A stretch of DNA of 64,000 bases from Populus alba (Eukaryota; Streptophyta; Magnoliopsida; Malpighiales; Salicaceae): the NCBI RefSeq assembly GCF_005239225.2, contig NC_133300.1, positions 668,848 to 732,847 on the forward strand, written 5' to 3'. Below the pieces are notes generated by a model. That model was not told where the DNA came from and ran no database searches. It saw only the letters and a program-made list of their open reading frames with translations. Of the stretch, positions 61,001 to 64,000 are shown piece after piece. The stretch's first letter is position 1, and the number at the start of each line of letters is the position of its first letter. A program made the translations under genes and the position numbers.

Positions 61001-63601
61001 TGAGAACTAATATCAGTCCCTTACTCACTTCCTGTAAGTTCTTGAGGTAACTTTTTTACTGCTGACATGACGGCATCGAAGATGATGGATGATACCACAC
61101 CTCTTCCAAAGACCACAAATCATTTTCTTCAGCAACTCCAAATTAAGCCAACCTCATGCCTGTAGCAAGGTCTTTGGAGTGGCTATGATAGATGCCTGTA
61201 CTTGAAGCTTATGATTTGCCCATTGACCTGGCCTCTGACCAAAACCATTGTTGAATGTGACTACACATGTGATAACTGATATGCACTGTCCGCAAGCTGC
61301 TCATATGTTTCATGGCTAGACTGTTTGCTTGTTCTGCACCAAAGCTCATCCAAATACTGACATCTGTCTGTGTGGCTTTGCAGCTTGAAGCATAGATGGG
61401 AGGATTTGTGCAAATTTCGATTTTTTCCTTACAGAAACCAGTATTCGTTCCAGCTGTATGAACTTGATGATGATTACATTCAACAAGAGATACAAAAGCC
61501 TCCAAAGCAGACAAGTTGCACTGTGAGTTTTTCATGTTTAGCTGTGTTGATATTGATATTGATTTTTTTTTTGCATGTGTGCTTATTGGAACTTTGAGCA
61601 TATGACAGTGACAGTGACCCCAGTGCACATATCTATTATGAAACTATGCAACACATGTTTCAGCGTCATTCTTCTCAAAGGGTCTTCTATTTCTACTATA
61701 AATCCCATAGTAATATTAGTCCATTGTATTGTATGAATGTCATATATCTCTCAATTTTGAACACTGCACTTAAACACTTATGGCCTTTTACTCTATTTGA
61801 CCACAATGTTAGACCATCAAGTAAACAACATGGAAAAACACATAAAGAAATAGAGCTTTCTTACAGTATATTTTTGGGCACATCTTGAGTGAGAAGTGGA
61901 GGAAATAGCATCATCACATCCTCAGGACCCTAGTCCATTAGACCAGGTTTTTCTACAAAATGAAACATATAAACAGTCTACTGGTGACAAAATTTCCTGG
62001 TCTTAGATAAAAAGGTAAAAATTATATATATAACAATTACTATGAAATTGTGGTTCCATCGATTGCAGTTCAATTCTAATATTTCCTCCTGGCAATATTT
62101 GCTTGAATGGGAACATCATGCTGGTAGTTTACCATTCCTATACAAAATCCCAAACAAAAAATCAAACTTCATTCTTTCTATTTGGTCTGGTGGATCAACC
62201 TCTAATAATTTATTATTCATGCCGACTTGCATGCATCTGCATTTCTTCAGATGAGGATAGTTTGTATTTAAATTTATGATTTCTATACCAGATCATGAAA
62301 TACAATTAATTTCTCATTTTTATCTAAACTGTGTCTGTTGTTTTATGTTTGTTCGTGTTAGAAGATCAAGATTTAATGTTACTTGACAGTATGAAACAGG
62401 ATGGTTCTCACAGCATGTGCATGATAGCTTGAGACTTTGTGTTAAGGTGAGGTTCCTATCAATATTCCCAGAGACTGGCGCAGAAAAATTTCTTAAAGCT
62501 GCTTCTGAAAAATTTATGAAGTCAAAGAGAGCATGCATCTACAAAGATGCACCAAAACCAGTACAGGAGGAGCATCAACAAATTAATGAAGGTTGAATTA
62601 ACACCTGCACTTGTTTGTCCAATTTTGCTTCGGATATTAATTTTCATCTTTCAAGAAGTTTTATCTATTCTGATTATTAGTGCCATCCTATATTTTATAA
62701 AATTGTTTCATACTGTGTTAGTCTGTAAGAATTTCAAACCATTATTACCAAAAATGATTTTTGAACTAATATCTATAATATTTATATAAGCTTCGGTTTT
62801 CTAGCACCTGGCAGTTTTTTTTTCTTCCTTCTATTTATTCACAGTTTTTTGCCCCTTGCCGTTCATTATTTTGTGCCTTATTTTTGAAATGTGGTTGAAC
62901 TATCTGTCAAGGCTGTTTTTCTAAATGATGCTATGGTATCAATGTTAGCATAAGAACATTGTAGGAATGTGTGTGTGCCTGTTAAATTCTTTCCTGCCTG
63001 CTTTCTCATTTCAATGTAGATCATGAAACCTTAAAAAACAATACAGATGCTGTAGATGAAGCTATTGAAAATCAGATCGACACTGATGATGTTGAGGTGG
63101 ATGAACTCGAGTCTGATGATGGCGAGGAGGAGTTTGATGTATATGGAATGGATTCGGTAATCAAACATCTGCTTTATGCATTTTACATCCAGCTTCTTTT
63201 GATAAATCATTTTGAATTTTGTTACTTCTTTTGCTTGTAGGCGGGTGAGGCAGATAATCTTTCGTTGAATTCATATTCACGTATCCTTTATTGTGCACGT
63301 CCCTTGTTGTGTTCAAGTGTGTACAGAACAATAAAGAACTTACTTGAAGCATCTTTCTGTAGTAATTTTCTTTTTCTTGAAACATTTCCATGTCCGGTTG
63401 TTACTCTGTGTATCCTTTACACGCATGGATCTAGATATGGAGAACACCTCCACAAGCTATCTGCAACAACTCTTGGGCAGTTTTCCATCGATGGACACCA
63501 ATGGTGACAAAAAGCAAGATGGTGGTGAAAGTAGTGACGGGGAATATCAGATATACGAGCAGGATGATGATGAAAATTACCTTGATGACGATGATGAATG
63601 A
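58002..63601 (+). CDS. general transcription factor IIIC subunit 5 homolog (GTF3C5/TFC1-like)
   Basis: TFIIIC binds the A and B boxes of tRNA-type genes and recruits TFIIIB for RNA polymerase III. Fourteen exons: 58002-58136, 58250-58466, 58564-58665, 58745-58835, 59037-59103, 59308-59353, 59749-59920, 60050-60148, 60925-60993, 61384-61522, 62390-62591, 63020-63156, 63241-63280, 63435-63601; 1683 nt, 560 residues, all phases fitting. The N-terminus (FAVHYPGYPSSISRAIQTLG, then LELYFRPEDPYSHP) is the subunit's barrel region. The middle holds PMWEWQIAVSKLFEERPIWP and FWIRKGYDPRKDPDSRIYQ, the conserved helix-turn-helix region. The C-terminus is strongly acidic (...DDDENYLDDDDE). Two introns look U12-type: 59354-59748 starts ATATCCTG and ends CATAC, and 63281-63434 starts GTATCCTTT. 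Confidence 0.9.
59354..59748 (+). other. candidate U12-type AT-AC intron
   Basis: The 5' end ATATCCTG matches 7 of 8 positions of the minor-spliceosome AT-AC donor ATATCCTT. CCCTTAGC, 10 nt before the terminal AC, resembles the U12 branch site TTCCTTAAC. Splicing gives ...FKDVQEIPKKINW in frame. A GT-AG alternative (donor at 59346, acceptor ending at 59750) is also in frame but drops three codons and adds none (FKDIPKK), and its donor GTTCAAG is poor. Confidence 0.7.
63281..63434 (+). other. candidate U12-type GT-AG intron
   Basis: The donor GTATCCTTT matches the U12 GT-AG consensus exactly. ATCCTTTAC ends 14 nt before the AG end and resembles the U12 branch site. Splicing joins ...NSYS-H-MENTSTSYL in frame and reaches the acidic C-terminus. 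Confidence 0.75.
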
Positions 63602-64000
63602 CCTAATCTACAATGCTCTATGTGAATATGTTTAGCTTTGTTTCCCTTAATTTATCTTCATTCTCTCTATTTTATTTTGATTTGGACGTGTTTGACAGTG
63701 GTATAGAGTGTTTTTTTTATTGAAAATATATTAAAATAATATATTTTTTTTATTTTTTTTATATCAAGGTAATTACTGAAAAATATTTAAAAAATATCAA
63801 TTTTTTTAAATAAGAAGTAATTTGAAAAGGAAAAACAAATACAATGGAACGGGAATGTTTTATAAGGAATGCTTTCTCTAAGCATTTGCATGTTAAAACC
63901 AAGTTGTTTACTTTTGGCAGTAATCTTGCATCAAGGCTTGACCATTTTAGTACTCTGAAGCCAGACAGTTCTTTGTATTGCGGCTTTCCCATGCAATGCT
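63602..64000. other. 3' flank of the TFIIIC gene
   Basis: Presumed 3' untranslated region, then an AT-rich dispersed-repeat-like stretch (about 63695-63845). No gene seen before the window ends. Confidence 0.5.

Overview
This window is plant nuclear DNA, most likely from a poplar (Populus) or close Salicaceae relative. Genes have many short exons with GT/AG borders, intergenic DNA is AT-rich, and LTR elements and microsatellites are common. The proteins read like woody-eudicot versions of known families. The species is an inference from protein and repeat style. A run of 500 N (31026-31525) shows this is a draft assembly.

The left half (1-33.8 kb) is a pollen-type exopolygalacturonase (GH28) cluster in repeat-rich DNA. 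It holds an exon relic (4183-4490), a complete gene (5214-18458) split in exon 1 by an 11.8 kb LTR retrotransposon, an intact minus-strand gene (19939-21621), and a plus-strand pseudogene at 29474 that is truncated by the gap and repeated beyond it (32005-33669). The minus-strand gene and the plus-strand pseudogene sit in the arms of a large inverted duplication. Its spacer carries an old minus-strand LTR related to the retrotransposon. The retrotransposon (5549-17391) has near-identical LTRs, a perfect 5-bp target duplication, a PBS of the type I associate with tRNA-Arg (Tat/Ogre lineage), no recognisable gag or pol, and three families of tandem repeats before its 3' LTR.

The right half (38-64 kb) is gene-dense. 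It carries an ankyrin-PGG membrane protein like Arabidopsis ANK1/At5g02620 (38514-41909, +); a WD40 inositol polyphosphate 5-phosphatase of the 5PTase12/13/14 type (43144-48478, -); a tandem pair of HOL-type thiol methyltransferase genes (49533-52079 and 53374-55893, -) plus a stranded third copy of their exon 1 (57563-57782, -); and a TFIIIC subunit 5-like gene (58002-63601, +) with two introns that look U12-type, one of them AT-AC.

The genes do not form a pathway: this is eukaryotic gene order with local duplications. I see no wholly new system. The best leads are the retrotransposon as a satellite-generating non-autonomous element caught soon after breaking a pollen gene, the two minor-spliceosome introns, the inverted polygalacturonase pair, and the apparent false duplication at the assembly gap. 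Exon borders were placed by eye from reading frame, splice dinucleotides and family resemblance. Family comparisons come from memory, not from a search.
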